From NCBI GenBank assembly GCA_963768165.1, contig CAVYHJ010000001.1, forward strand, positions 1-64,000: a DNA stretch of 64,000 nt. The letters run 5' to 3'. Made by a program: the position numbers and the translations under genes. Source of the stretch: CAVYHJ01 sp963768165 [NCBI: uncultured bacterium]. GTDB taxonomy: Bacteria > UBP4 > UBA4092. Positions 41,514 through 50,477 of this stretch are shown here, piece by piece (position 1 is the first letter of the stretch; each line of letters starts with the position of its first letter). The notes under the pieces were generated by a model. That model saw nothing but the letters and a program-made list of their open reading frames with translations. It was not told where the DNA came from and searched no databases.

Positions 41514-42953
41514 ATGTTTCAAAAACAGTTTTCATTATCAAGACCGCTTATCATTTTCCTATCCATCTACTGCCTTGCTTTCACCTTTGCTTTATCAGCA
41601 GATACAAAGTCTGACAGTACCACTCATTTGACGATTCTTTACGACAATGATATTCATGGACATTTAATCCCGTTTGATGATGCACGGTCCGGAAAAAATA
41701 TCGGGGGAGCTGCACGCCGGACTTCCCTAATGAACAAATTCAAGTCAGAAAATCCCAATACTCTTATTTTAGATGCCGGGGATATGCTGACAGGAACACC
41801 GATTTCTGGTTTCTTTAAAGGAGAAGCGGATTACGGTACATTTGAGAGAATGCCCTATGATGCCATGGCTATTGGCAATCATGATTTCGATTATAGTCAG
41901 GCAACCTTGCGTCATTTTATAAAAACCAGTCCTATTCCTGTTTTATCCGCCAATATTTTCGAGTCCGACAACCAACTATTGGCAAAACCTTATATTATCA
42001 AGAATGTGGGCGGACTTAAACTTGCCATTATTGGTCTAACCACTCCCACAACACCAACCACTACCCATCCTAAAAATGTCGTCGGTCTTCATTTTGGAGA
42101 CCCGGCGGTTGTTTTAGGGGGGTATATGCCGGAACTCAAACAAAAAGCTGATTTAATCATCGCGCTAACACATATCGGTTTTAGCGAAGACAAACAACTC
42201 GCGGAAAGTGTACCTGGGATTGATGTTATCGTGGGGGGCCATTCACATACCAAAGTGGATGGTCTGGTGAAATCTGGAAACACCATTATCGTTCAAGATT
42301 TCTTTGCAGGGATATTTTTGGGGAAACTGGATTTAACCATTGTTGATAAAAAGATTGTAGATCAACAAGCCATACTTATCCCGATTGATAATACTATTTC
42401 AGAAGACAGCACTGTGGCTGCCTTTTTAAAACCGTATGCGGATAAGGTCTTGGAGAAAATGAACGTCGTCGTTGGAAAGACCGAAATTGACCTGAATGGC
42501 TCCACTCTGTCAAATTGGTTATGCGATGTATTCCGTGAAAAAGTTAACGCCGATATTGCTTTGCAAAATAGTGGTGGAGTTCGTGCTTCCATTAACAAAG
42601 GAAATATCACCTATAACGATATTTACTCGGTTTTACCCTTCGACAATACCATGGTGGTGCTGGAAGCCAAAGGAGATTTGGTACAACAAATCTTGGACAG
42701 GAGTGGCAGAGGACCTATATCCGGTGCCACATTTAATATGGTCTCTGGAAAAGCGGAGGATATTCAGATTGGTGGAAAGCCATTTGACCTTTCCAAAACA
42801 TATACAATTACCGCCAATGATTTTATGGCCAATGGGGGAAGCGGGTATTCCGTGTTGAAACAAGCCAAATTTATACGAGCAGATAATATTCAACGGGATA
42901 TCGTGATTGATTATTTAAAAGATCATCCGGTTATTTCAGCCATATCAAGATAG
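41514..42953 (+). CDS. Secreted 5'-nucleotidase/metallophosphatase family protein 1
   Basis: The 479-residue exported enzyme has a signal peptide (about residues 1-27, ending A-L-S-A), a metallophosphatase domain with the dinuclear-metal motifs L-Y-D-N-D-I-H-G-H near 37-45, G-D-M-L-T-G-T-P, G-N-H-D-F-D-Y and G-G-H-S-H-T-K, and a C-terminal 5'-nucleotidase substrate domain (L-Q-N-S-G-G-V-R, D-F-M-A-N-G-G-S-G-Y). It probably removes phosphate from nucleotides or related substrates in the periplasm. GAGGAG precedes the ATG. A paralogue follows 169 bases downstream. Confidence 0.9.
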   Translation: MFQKQFSLSRPLIIFLSIYCLAFTFALSADTKSDSTTHLTILYDNDIHGHLIPFDDARSGKNIGGAARRTSLMNKFKSENPNTLILDAGDMLTGTPISGFFKGEADYGTFERMPYDAMAIGNHDFDYSQATLRHFIKTSPIPVLSANIFESDNQLLAKPYIIKNVGGLKLAIIGLTTPTTPTTTHPKNVVGLHFGDPAVVLGGYMPELKQKADLIIALTHIGFSEDKQLAESVPGIDVIVGGHSHTKVDGLVKSGNTIIVQDFFAGIFLGKLDLTIVDKKIVDQQAILIPIDNTISEDSTVAAFLKPYADKVLEKMNVVVGKTEIDLNGSTLSNWLCDVFREKVNADIALQNSGGVRASINKGNITYNDIYSVLPFDNTMVVLEAKGDLVQQILDRSGRGPISGATFNMVSGKAEDIQIGGKPFDLSKTYTITANDFMANGGSGYSVLKQAKFIRADNIQRDIVIDYLKDHPVISAISR

Positions 42954-43055
42954 CAATCTATATAAAATATACTTTGAGGGAAATATCAATCTGATTTCCC
43001 TGATATACATTACATGGTAAACCCAGACGTGATTTTCAAGTTAATAAAGAAAAAG

Positions 43056-43064
43056 TGCTATAAT
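43056..43064 (+). promoter_or_regulatory. Extended -10 promoter of second nucleotidase gene
   Basis: TGC-TATAAT is a perfect -10 with extended TGn, 59 bases before the ATG at 43123. It suggests the second copy can be transcribed on its own. Confidence 0.5.
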
Positions 43065-43122
43065 GAAATCGGGTCGTATGGCCCGACTTATCACTTTCAA
43101 ATTCTTTAAAGAGGTAATTACT

Positions 43123-44628
43123 ATGTTCAAAAAACAACTCTCCGTATCACGCTTTCTTTTAGTTTTTCTTTCCATCTATTGCCTTGTGTTTGCCTTTGCG
43201 TTATCGGCGGATACAAATTCAGCTATCACGACTCATCTAACCATCCTTTATGATAACGATATTCACGGGCATGTACTGCCCTTCGATGACTCACGCTCCG
43301 GGAAAGATATCGGCGGTGCTGCACGGCGAACTTTCTTAATTAAAAAATATAAATCAGAAAATCCGAATACCCTTGTTTTGGATGCAGGCGACTTGCTTTC
43401 CGGGACTCCAATCTCCGGGTTCTTTAAAGGAGAAGCGGATTTCGGAACATTCGAGAAAATGCCCTATGATGCCGTAGCTATCGGGAACCATGATTTTGAT
43501 TATAGCCAGGCAACCTTGCGCCATTTTATCAAGACCAGTCCAATTCCAGTCTTATCAGCCAATATCTTTGAAGAAGATAACTCCTTGCTGGCAAAGCCAT
43601 ATATCATTAAAAAAATCGCCGGTTTGAAAATCGCCATCATCGGACTCACGACTCCCAGCACACCTATTACCACTCATCCCAAGAATGTTGTCGGGCTTCA
43701 TTTCGGCGACCCGGCAGTTGTATTGGGAGGTTATATGCCGGAACTCAAACAACAAGCGGATTTGATCATGGCAGTAACTCATATTGGTTTTGAAGAAGAT
43801 AAAGAATTGGCAGAACGTGTGCCGGGAATTGATGTGATCGTCGGTGGTCATTCTCATACTAAAGTGGACAGTTATGTAAAATCAGGAAACACGATTGTTG
43901 TGCAAGATTTCTTTGCCGGTATATTCCTGGGCAAACTGGATTTAACCATCGTGAATAAGAAGATTGTTGACCAACAAGCGGAACTTATTCCTATTAATAA
44001 TAGCATTCCGGAAGACCCTGTCATCGCCGCTTATTTAAAACCCTATGCCGATCAGATTACCGGAAAAATGAATGAAGTCGTTGGCAAAACCGATGTGGCT
44101 TTGAGAAAACCCAGTTATACCGATTCACAAACCAACCTGGGCGACTGGTTATGCGATGTATTCCGGGAACGGGCACATGCGGATATTGCCATGCAAAATA
44201 CCGGCGGGATTCGCGCTTCTTTAAACAAAGGCCCCCTCACTTATAATGATATTTACTCGGTATTGCCTTTTGAAAATGCCCTGGTGGTTTTGGAAGTGGA
44301 TGGAACTTTGATGCAGGAAGTTCTTGATAATTTGGCACAAAAAATTCAACGAGCCAGCGAAACCGGTTGCGTCTCCGGTGTAACATTTACGGTATCCGAC
44401 GGCAAGGCCACCCATATTCTCATCGGTGGAAAACCTCTTGAACCTTCCAAAATCTATACCATTGCCACCAATGATTTCATGGCCAGCGGTGGCAGCGGGT
44501 ATACTCCATTGAAAAAAGCCAAATTCTTACGAAACGAAGGTGTCCTACGCGATATTGTAATTGACTATCTGAAAACTCATTCGCCCATTGCTCCTACCGC
44601 CGAAGAACGGTTCACGATAGACAAATAA
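43123..44628 (+). CDS. Secreted 5'-nucleotidase/metallophosphatase family protein 2
   Basis: A tandem paralogue of the preceding gene, with long identical stretches (for example G-F-F-K-G-E-A-D, I-G-N-H-D-F-D-Y-S-Q-A-T-L-R). It is longer (501 residues) owing to insertions such as A-L-R-K-P-S-Y-T-D-S-Q-T-N-L-G-D-W and L-A-Q-K-I-Q-R-A-S-E-T-G-C-V, and a C-terminal tail. All metal-binding motifs are intact: L-Y-D-N-D-I-H-G-H, G-N-H-D-F, G-G-H-S-H-T. The start at 43123 follows AGAGGT and begins the signal peptide. The two copies may differ in substrate through the changed C-terminal domain. Confidence 0.9.
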   Translation: MFKKQLSVSRFLLVFLSIYCLVFAFALSADTNSAITTHLTILYDNDIHGHVLPFDDSRSGKDIGGAARRTFLIKKYKSENPNTLVLDAGDLLSGTPISGFFKGEADFGTFEKMPYDAVAIGNHDFDYSQATLRHFIKTSPIPVLSANIFEEDNSLLAKPYIIKKIAGLKIAIIGLTTPSTPITTHPKNVVGLHFGDPAVVLGGYMPELKQQADLIMAVTHIGFEEDKELAERVPGIDVIVGGHSHTKVDSYVKSGNTIVVQDFFAGIFLGKLDLTIVNKKIVDQQAELIPINNSIPEDPVIAAYLKPYADQITGKMNEVVGKTDVALRKPSYTDSQTNLGDWLCDVFRERAHADIAMQNTGGIRASLNKGPLTYNDIYSVLPFENALVVLEVDGTLMQEVLDNLAQKIQRASETGCVSGVTFTVSDGKATHILIGGKPLEPSKIYTIATNDFMASGGSGYTPLKKAKFLRNEGVLRDIVIDYLKTHSPIAPTAEERFTIDK

Positions 44629-44636
44629 TTTCCACT

Positions 44637-44870
44637 ATGAACGATTCCGAATTAATTCAAGTCTTATGGAATGGAAAGCCCGAATGGGTTCGACCCGGAG
44701 CCAAAGTCGAAAGTCTTTTGACAGAGCAGGAATGGGAAGATTGTCTTGCAGGACATGCAATCATAAAGGATTCGCAAGGGCATGAAGTTCATTTTACGGG
44801 TGCTTTAAGTAAAGGAGACAATTTGTCTCTCCATTACTTGAAAAACTCTAATTTGGGAAAAAAGACTTGA
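44637..44870 (+). CDS. Small hypothetical protein
   Basis: A 77-residue acidic protein beginning eight bases after the nucleotidase stop. It has no signal peptide. The sequence W-N-G-K-P-E-W-V-R-P-G-A-K-V near residue 12 and a C-terminal H-E-V-H-F-T-G-A-L-S-K-G-D-N-L suggest a compact beta fold, but no family is recognised. The ribosome binding site is poor, so translation may be coupled to the upstream gene. The HU promoter candidate overlaps its stop codon. Confidence 0.5.
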   Translation: MNDSELIQVLWNGKPEWVRPGAKVESLLTEQEWEDCLAGHAIIKDSQGHEVHFTGALSKGDNLSLHYLKNSNLGKKT

Positions 44871-44895
44871 CATCCAACGAAATTCCATGTAACGT
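44867..44895 (+). promoter_or_regulatory. Candidate promoter of the HU gene
   Basis: A consensus TTGACA at 44867-44872 is followed after 17 bases by TAACGT, a weak -10. It lies 46 bases before the HU ATG. Confidence 0.4.
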
Positions 44896-44940
44896 AAATG
44901 AATTCAAAGTGTAGGCTGTTATTGATAAAGGAGGTAATTC

Positions 44941-45222
44941 ATGGCTATTACAAAAGCAGAAATTGCACAGAAAGTTGCAGAATCAACAGGGATTACTCAA
45001 CGTGATGCGTTGACGTCCGTTGAGACGTTTTTAGAATCCATCAAAAAAGCCTTATCCAAAGGGGATAAAGTTTCTATTGTTGGATTTGGAACTTTTCGAC
45101 TGAAAGACAAAAAAGCACGCATTGGTCGGAATCCGCGCTCCGGGCAGACCATACAAATCGCCGCTAAAAAAGTCCCCTATTTCAAACCAGGTAAAGAGCT
45201 AAAAGAACTGGTCAATCGGTGA
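44941..45222 (+). CDS. hup: HU-family DNA-binding protein
   Basis: A 93-residue nucleoid protein. It matches HU over its whole length: T-K-A-E-I-A-Q-K-V-A at residues 3-12, G-F-G-T-F near 46-50, and the DNA-binding arm A-R-I-G-R-N-P-R-S-G-Q-T-I near 56-68, ending F-K-P-G-K-E-L-K-E-L. A strong AAAGGAGG lies upstream. It binds and bends DNA as a dimer. It is followed after 25 bases by the PPIase gene, possibly read from the same promoter. Confidence 0.96.
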   Translation: MAITKAEIAQKVAESTGITQRDALTSVETFLESIKKALSKGDKVSIVGFGTFRLKDKKARIGRNPRSGQTIQIAAKKVPYFKPGKELKELVNR

Positions 45223-45247
45223 CTCGATAGGTCGGGAAATAATCTAA

Positions 45248-46198
45248 ATGATACGAACTGATTCTTTTTCTAATTTATTTTTGCGTACAAGTCTATGGGT
45301 ATGCATGATATCAATAGGCTTTTGTTCTCTTCTGACGATCAGCCATTCTGAAGTCGTGGACCGCATTGTTGCCAAAGTGGGGTCGGACGTCATAACCCTG
45401 AGCGAATTGGAAGAAGCGGCTAGACAATCTGAAATTAAATTGTCGGAAGATACCGAAGGCCAAAGAATAATTCTCAATGCCCTCATAGACCGGTCACTAT
45501 TGGTGCAAGAGGCAAACAAGGAAAAAATCGAAGTGCCAGAGAGCCGTATTAATGCCGCCGTAGAACAACAAATTACCCAAATTCGCAAGCATTTCCGAAC
45601 TCAAGCAGAATATGACGCATGGTTGGCGAATCAAGATGTCGCACCCGATGAAGTAGTTCCGCGTTTAAAAGAACGGGTCGGCCAGGAAATTCTCATTAAT
45701 CAACTCCTGCGAAAAAATACCCCCGTTATCTCTGAAATTACCATTAAACGTTTCGCCGATGAGAATCCGGCAGAAGCACAAAAACAGGAAACCGTGAGTA
45801 TCCGTCATATTTTTCTCAGTCTTACACCAAACGCAACACCGGAAGATATTCAAAAAACTCACGATAAAGCACTTCAAATTTACCACGAACTGAAAGCGGG
45901 CGGGAATTTCGAGGATTTGGTTCTGAAATATTCGGAAGATTCCGCAACTCAAGAAGTTGGCGGCGACCTTGGATATATCCATCATGGTGAATCCCTGCCG
46001 GAAATTGAAAAAGTAGCCTTTGAACTTGACACCAACCAAATAAGTGAACCGATTAAAACTGATAACGGGTATCATATTATTCAAGTCACCGACAAAGCGT
46101 CCACTCGGGAATATCTCTATCAAGAAGCCATGAAGAAAACCGAAAAAAGACTGCTCTCGGACCTTCGTTCTAAAACCACCATTATTATCAAGATATAA
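45248..46198 (+). CDS. SurA-like peptidylprolyl isomerase
   Basis: The 316-residue protein is a periplasmic folding chaperone. A signal peptide (about residues 1-33, ending I-S-H-S) is followed by the SurA N-terminal helices (V-V-D-R-I-V-A-K-V-G-S-D-V-I-T near 36-50) and a parvulin PPIase domain (about residues 190-290: S-I-R-H-I-F-L-S-L, then K-Y-S-E-D-S-A-T, G-G-D-L-G-Y-I and N-G-Y-H-I-I-Q-V). One PPIase domain is present rather than the two of E. coli SurA. It would help outer-membrane protein assembly. The next gene, pdxA, follows surA in many proteobacteria too, which supports the assignment. Confidence 0.9.
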   Translation: MIRTDSFSNLFLRTSLWVCMISIGFCSLLTISHSEVVDRIVAKVGSDVITLSELEEAARQSEIKLSEDTEGQRIILNALIDRSLLVQEANKEKIEVPESRINAAVEQQITQIRKHFRTQAEYDAWLANQDVAPDEVVPRLKERVGQEILINQLLRKNTPVISEITIKRFADENPAEAQKQETVSIRHIFLSLTPNATPEDIQKTHDKALQIYHELKAGGNFEDLVLKYSEDSATQEVGGDLGYIHHGESLPEIEKVAFELDTNQISEPIKTDNGYHIIQVTDKASTREYLYQEAMKKTEKRLLSDLRSKTTIIIKI

Positions 46199-46251
46199 TT
46201 TTTCAAGACCGTCAATTTCCAAAACCTACTCGTCTGTCTTATACTATTTCC

Positions 46252-47253
46252 ATGACAATTGCAAAACCTTTGATTGGTATTACGCTCGGTGATGCCGCGG
46301 GAATTGGCCCGGAAATCATTCTAAAAGCTGTTTCCGATAAGACCATCAGGGATAAATGCCGTCTCTTGATTATCGGTGATTCTTTTGTCCTGCAAAACAC
46401 GGCAAAGTTTCTTAAGACAAACTACGATTATCCAATTTATTATAATATCCCCGGTCCGTGCACCGCACCCGTCACCGTTTTGGATTTAAAATTGTTCAAA
46501 AAATTACCCCCATTCGGTAAAGTCCAAAAAGTCTGTGGTGTCGCTGCCATCCGGTGTATTGAAGCCGCCGTGGATTTGACAATAAACGGCTACCTCTCAG
46601 GAATTGTCACTGCTCCTCTCAATAAGGAAATATTGAAACTCGCCCGGTGTCCTCATCCCGGCCATACAGAACTTTTGGCAGAGTTAACTCAAACTAAAAA
46701 TTTTGGAATGGCATTCGTAGGAGGAGAATTGCGTTTGATACTCGCCACTATTCATGAACCCATTGCCAAATTACCAAAACTCCTTACGGCAAAACGAATT
46801 TATTCTTCCATTCTTCTGGCCCATCGCGCCGCTCAAGAATTGGGTATCGCAGAACCAAAAATCGGCGTTGCTGGATTAAATCCTCACGCGGGTGAAAACG
46901 GCTTATTCGGAAAAGAAGAAATTACCCAAATTTTTCCCGCCATAAAAAAAGCAAGGCAAAATAAAATCAATGTACATGGTCCCATTGCCCCGGATACCCT
47001 CTTTTACCGCGCCAGACAAGGTGAGTTTGACTTTGTTGTGGCGATGTACCATGACCAAGGACTCATCCCCATCAAAACGTTGGACTTCTACGGGGGAGTA
47101 AATATTACTGTCGGACTTCCCATCGTTCGTACCTCTCCCGACCACGGCACAGCTTACGACATCGCTGGAAAGGGTATTGCCAATCTTGACTCCATGAAAG
47201 CCGCTATTTTACTGGCAGTAACCTTGGCAAATAATCGTAAATTAGCTTTATAA
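46252..47253 (+). CDS. pdxA: 4-hydroxythreonine-4-phosphate dehydrogenase
   Basis: The enzyme acts in DXP-dependent synthesis of pyridoxal phosphate. Conserved elements are the start G-I-T-L-G-D-A-A-G-I-G-P-E near residues 9-21, the metal-binding H-P-G-H-T-E near 138-143, A-M-Y-H-D-Q-G-L-I-P-I-K near 264, and T-S-P-D-H-G-T-A-Y-D-I-A-G near 286. Length (333) is normal. It starts 53 bases after the surA-like gene; this pairing is also common in Proteobacteria. Confidence 0.96.
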   Translation: MTIAKPLIGITLGDAAGIGPEIILKAVSDKTIRDKCRLLIIGDSFVLQNTAKFLKTNYDYPIYYNIPGPCTAPVTVLDLKLFKKLPPFGKVQKVCGVAAIRCIEAAVDLTINGYLSGIVTAPLNKEILKLARCPHPGHTELLAELTQTKNFGMAFVGGELRLILATIHEPIAKLPKLLTAKRIYSSILLAHRAAQELGIAEPKIGVAGLNPHAGENGLFGKEEITQIFPAIKKARQNKINVHGPIAPDTLFYRARQGEFDFVVAMYHDQGLIPIKTLDFYGGVNITVGLPIVRTSPDHGTAYDIAGKGIANLDSMKAAILLAVTLANNRKLAL

Positions 47254-47675
47254 ACATATAAAACGTAAACTTCTATATAATATCATTTTGTTTCTTAGCA
47301 TCCTGAAAAGGGTGTGTTTCGGAGTCCACAGAGAATGAAGATTATCTATGCAATCGAAACTTCTATAAAAGAAATTTAAAATAGCTCCTGTTTTTAAGTA
47401 TTCCAATTCCAATATTTTTGAAAATATACTTTTGAGTTCTATATAACTCTAGTAGAATTCTACCAAATACAACCCAATTTCCAATGTATCAATAGTCTAT
47501 TGGATTCTCTATTTTATGTTGTATACCATGTCAACCATTTTAAAAGTTTACTAATATATGAATTGTAAGAATTGTAAAATTATTTTAATAAAAGTAGGTA
47601 TTCTAGGGGTGTATTTAGCTCCATACCTACTTTTAGTATAATTAAATATAATTCCAATAAAAAAGGAGATTAGAA
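47254..47675. other. 422-base AT-rich spacer before the second pal gene
   Basis: No gene is supported. It contains very AT-rich sequence, the inverted repeat at 47589-47635 and TATAAT at 47637-47642, which could serve as the -10 element of the second pal gene. Confidence 0.5.
47589..47635. repeat. 13-bp perfect inverted repeat upstream of second pal
   Basis: TAAAAGTAGGTAT (47589-47601) and ATACCTACTTTTA (47623-47635) are exact complements with a 21-base loop. The right arm abuts TATAAT at 47637-47642. It could be an operator that controls this promoter or a terminator of upstream transcription. Confidence 0.55.
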
Positions 47676-48281
47676 ATGAGTAACTCAAATATTACCAAGG
47701 CTTTAGAACATCGCAAAATGGCATATACAATCATCATTTCTACCATGGTAGGAGTGATCTATATAGCCGGGTGCGCTTCCAATAACGGTGTCACAAAAAC
47801 TTCCAGCCTAAAGCCGTCACCGACTCTCTCAAAAAATACTCCAGCACCGCAAACAACATCTCCACCGGTGGAAGTCGTCTCTAAACCCAATATGAATGAA
47901 AATGATACCAACCAAAATACCCTTTTAAAAACCCAGGGAATTCCAAAAGTTGGTTCATCCTACTTTGCATTTGATCAGTATAACCTTACAAAAGAGGATA
48001 CGGATACTCTGGCTAAAAATGCCCAGTGGTTAAAAAGAAACCCCAAGATTCATGTCCGGGTAGAAGGAAACTGTGACGAACGGGGTACTGTCGAATACAA
48101 TCTGGCTTTGGGAGAAAGACGCGCCAATGCTGTTAAAAATTATTATGAATCTTTTGGGATAAGTGCCAACCGGATTCAAACCATCAGCTATGGTAAAGAA
48201 CGACCCAAATATTTTGGACATAATGAAGATGCTTGGGCAAAGAACCGACGTGCCGATACGAATAAAATCTTAAGTAATTAA
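47676..48281 (+). CDS. Second Pal-type OmpA-family lipoprotein
   Basis: This 201-residue paralogue of the Pal at 10293-10904 has a lipoprotein signal with I-A-G-C near residue 33, a T/P-rich linker of about 50 residues, and an OmpA-like domain: Y-F-A-F-D-Q-Y-N-L, V-E-G-N-C-D-E-R-G-T-V-E-Y-N-L-A-L-G and R-I-Q-T-I-S-Y-G-K-E. The linker starts A-S-N-N-G-V-T-K-T-S-S, like A-S-K-T-G-V-T-K-T-S-N in the first copy. It stands alone with its own upstream repeat and downstream hairpin, outside the Tol cluster, so its regulation and role may differ. Confidence 0.92.
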   Translation: MSNSNITKALEHRKMAYTIIISTMVGVIYIAGCASNNGVTKTSSLKPSPTLSKNTPAPQTTSPPVEVVSKPNMNENDTNQNTLLKTQGIPKVGSSYFAFDQYNLTKEDTDTLAKNAQWLKRNPKIHVRVEGNCDERGTVEYNLALGERRANAVKNYYESFGISANRIQTISYGKERPKYFGHNEDAWAKNRRADTNKILSN

Positions 48282-48339
48282 ATCTTGCTTTGAATAGTTA
48301 TAGACCAGTTGCAATGCTATTCACTATTTTTATTTACTG

Positions 48340-48380
48340 TGCTCCTTTTGGGGAGTTGTCTTGATTCTCTAAAAGGAGCA
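48340..48380 (+). terminator. Likely terminator of the second pal gene
   Basis: TGCTCCTTTT (48340-48349) and AAAAGGAGCA (48371-48380) form a 10-bp stem with a loop of about 21 bases, 58 bases after the stop codon. The following TTCTATTTAT is only moderately T-rich. Confidence 0.5.
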
Positions 48381-48524
48381 TTCTATTTATACCAACCTCT
48401 CACATTAGAATTGCATCTCTACCGCTATCACTTTGGGAGAATATAATGATAAAATTAATTTGATGTGAGTTTTGCAATTATATTCCCTTACCAATTTACA
48501 ATCCCGGCTTATTTATAATAAATT

Positions 48525-49904
48525 ATGCTTTTTACTAAAAATAAAAAACTCCCCGACGAAACAATACTATTTTTCAGTGTCCTTAAATGGGTATTTCTTG
48601 CCACCCTGGTAGGTTCAATTGTTGGATTGGCAACAACCGGTTTTCTGAAAGCACTGACATGGAGTATTCAATTCGGCCATAGATACTCCTATTATTATTT
48701 CCTTTTACCTGTTGCATTTTTCATCAGTGTTTTGCTCATTCAAAAACTGGCTCCCGATGCCGAAGGACATGGAACAGAAAAAGTAATTGAGGCTATCCAT
48801 AAATCTTCGGGGAGAATCAAACCATTGGTTGTTCCCGTAAAATTAGTTGCCACGATTATCACGATTGTCGCCGGCGGTTCGGTGGGGAAAGAAGGTCCTT
48901 GCGCGCAAATTGGGGCTGGATTGGCTTCTTCTTTTGCGAGCCTATTTCGATTTAATGATACTGACCGCAGGAAACTTGTCATTTGCGGTATTAGCGGAGG
49001 GTTTGCGGCGGTATTCGGAACCCCCTTGGCAGGCTCCATGTTTGGCGTTGAAGTCCTGTCCGTAGGAGATATCGTTTATGATGTCCTTTTGCCTTCTTTC
49101 ATTTCTGGTATCACGAGTTATCAAATTTCATCAGCGCTCGGAATAACCTATTTCTATCATCCATTAAATTTCGTTCCCGCCTTCAGTGAATTATTTTTCG
49201 GCAAAGTCATTCTAGCAGGCATCTTCTTCGGTATATGTTCCATCATAATGATTGAGATAATGCGGTCGGGTGAACATATTTCTGAAAGAATTAAACTATC
49301 GAAACTTTGGAAGGGCATTATTGGCGGCATCATTCTTCTTGCATTAAGTGAAATATTTACGCGAGAATATCTCGGACTTGGGCTGAACACAATTCAATCC
49401 GCGCTGGAAGGGAAAGCCGTGATTTGGAATGCCTTTCTATTAAAATCAATATTTACCAGTATTACTTTAAGTATGGGTGGTAGCGGCGGCATTGTCACAC
49501 CGATATTTTACGTGGGCGCAAGCGCCGGTTCTCTATTTGCGACCCTCATGCATGTGGATGTGGCAACTTTTGCCGGTATCGGTTTGGTTTGTCTTTTGGC
49601 AGGCGCCACCAATGCACCCATTTCCGCCAGTATCATGTCGGTTGAACTCTTCGGACCGAAAGTCGCACCCTATGCCGCCGTGGCGTGTGTCATTAGTTTT
49701 CTTATGACCGGCCATCGCAGTGTCTATCCCTCTCAAGTTTTATCCATCAGTAAATCTACCAGCTTACATGTTGAACTGGGTAAACAAATGGAAGATACCC
49801 ACACCCCCAACCAATTGAGCAGTGAAACCATCATGGCAATCGCCTTGAAAGGATATAGGAAAATTAAATCTAAGTTTAATAACTACGACGGCCCTGAAAT
49901 TTAA
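48525..49904 (+). CDS. CLC-family chloride channel or H+/Cl- antiporter
   Basis: The 459-residue membrane protein has about ten hydrophobic helices. CLC signatures are G-S-V-G-K-E-G-P (residues 118-125, with gating Glu123), G-F-A-A-V-F-G-T-P-L-A-G (174-185), and G-G-S-G-G-I-V-T-P-I-F (about 322-332). The N-terminal A-P-D-A-E-G-H-G-T motif is typical. The C-terminal part has no CBS pair. It exchanges or conducts chloride across the inner membrane. There is no recognisable partner gene; cytidine deaminase follows with its own promoter. Confidence 0.93.
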   Translation: MLFTKNKKLPDETILFFSVLKWVFLATLVGSIVGLATTGFLKALTWSIQFGHRYSYYYFLLPVAFFISVLLIQKLAPDAEGHGTEKVIEAIHKSSGRIKPLVVPVKLVATIITIVAGGSVGKEGPCAQIGAGLASSFASLFRFNDTDRRKLVICGISGGFAAVFGTPLAGSMFGVEVLSVGDIVYDVLLPSFISGITSYQISSALGITYFYHPLNFVPAFSELFFGKVILAGIFFGICSIIMIEIMRSGEHISERIKLSKLWKGIIGGIILLALSEIFTREYLGLGLNTIQSALEGKAVIWNAFLLKSIFTSITLSMGGSGGIVTPIFYVGASAGSLFATLMHVDVATFAGIGLVCLLAGATNAPISASIMSVELFGPKVAPYAAVACVISFLMTGHRSVYPSQVLSISKSTSLHVELGKQMEDTHTPNQLSSETIMAIALKGYRKIKSKFNNYDGPEI

Positions 49905-49916
49905 CGATTCCTCCTA

Positions 49917-49945
49917 TTGACTGATTAGTCATTTCGCAGTAGAGT
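49917..49945 (+). promoter_or_regulatory. Candidate promoter of cytidine deaminase
   Basis: TTGACT (49917-49922) and TAGAGT (49940-49945) are separated by 17 bases and lie 33 bases before the ATG at 49978. Confidence 0.45.
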
Positions 49946-49977
49946 AGTATCCCCTTGATTTCCAACAAGGAGTGGCC

Positions 49978-50397
49978 ATGAATAAAGACTGGAAAAAACT
50001 GATAACCGCCGCCAGGAAAGTACGGCTCAATGCGTACGCTCCCTATTCAAAATTTAAAGTAGGTGCGGCAGTCTTGGCAAAATCAGGCAAAATTTATACG
50101 GGATGCAACGTTGAAAACGCTTCTTATAGCATCACACTTTGCGCCGAACGGTCAGCAATTTCCAATGCCATTGCCAATGGGGAAAAGGAAATTTTAGTTG
50201 TGGCGGTCGTCGCGGATTCTCTTCCCGCAACTCCCCCTTGTGGCGCCTGCCGCCAGTTTATTCAGGAACTCGGTCCTAAAACCACGGTTATCCTCTCTAA
50301 CTTAAAGGGAGAGATAGCAGTATATTCCCAAAAAGAATTACTTCCTCACCCGTTTACAACGTTCATGCTCAGAAAGAAAAAACGCAAAAGTAGTTAG
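49978..50397 (+). CDS. cdd: Cytidine deaminase
   Basis: The enzyme deaminates cytidine and deoxycytidine to uridine forms in pyrimidine salvage. The zinc site is formed by T-L-C-A-E-R (Cys55, catalytic Glu57) and P-P-C-G-A-C-R-Q (Cys88, Cys91), the three-cysteine tetrameric type. The N-terminal Y-A-P-Y-S-K-F-K-V-G-A-A and G-C-N-V-E-N-A-S-Y are conserved. Length is 139 residues. AAGGAG lies upstream; a GTG six bases earlier would add two residues. Confidence 0.96.
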   Translation: MNKDWKKLITAARKVRLNAYAPYSKFKVGAAVLAKSGKIYTGCNVENASYSITLCAERSAISNAIANGEKEILVVAVVADSLPATPPCGACRQFIQELGPKTTVILSNLKGEIAVYSQKELLPHPFTTFMLRKKKRKSS

Positions 50398-50477
50398 TAA
50401 ATTTCACCTTTTTAATATTCTTTATCAACCATCGCTATAAATATATATTTGAGATAAAAATAATATCTCGACAAAAT

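Noticed and set aside
45665-46222. Minus-strand open frame of 185 codons inside the surA-like gene
   Set aside because: Antisense to a clear PPIase; Phe-rich composition typical of a shadow frame.
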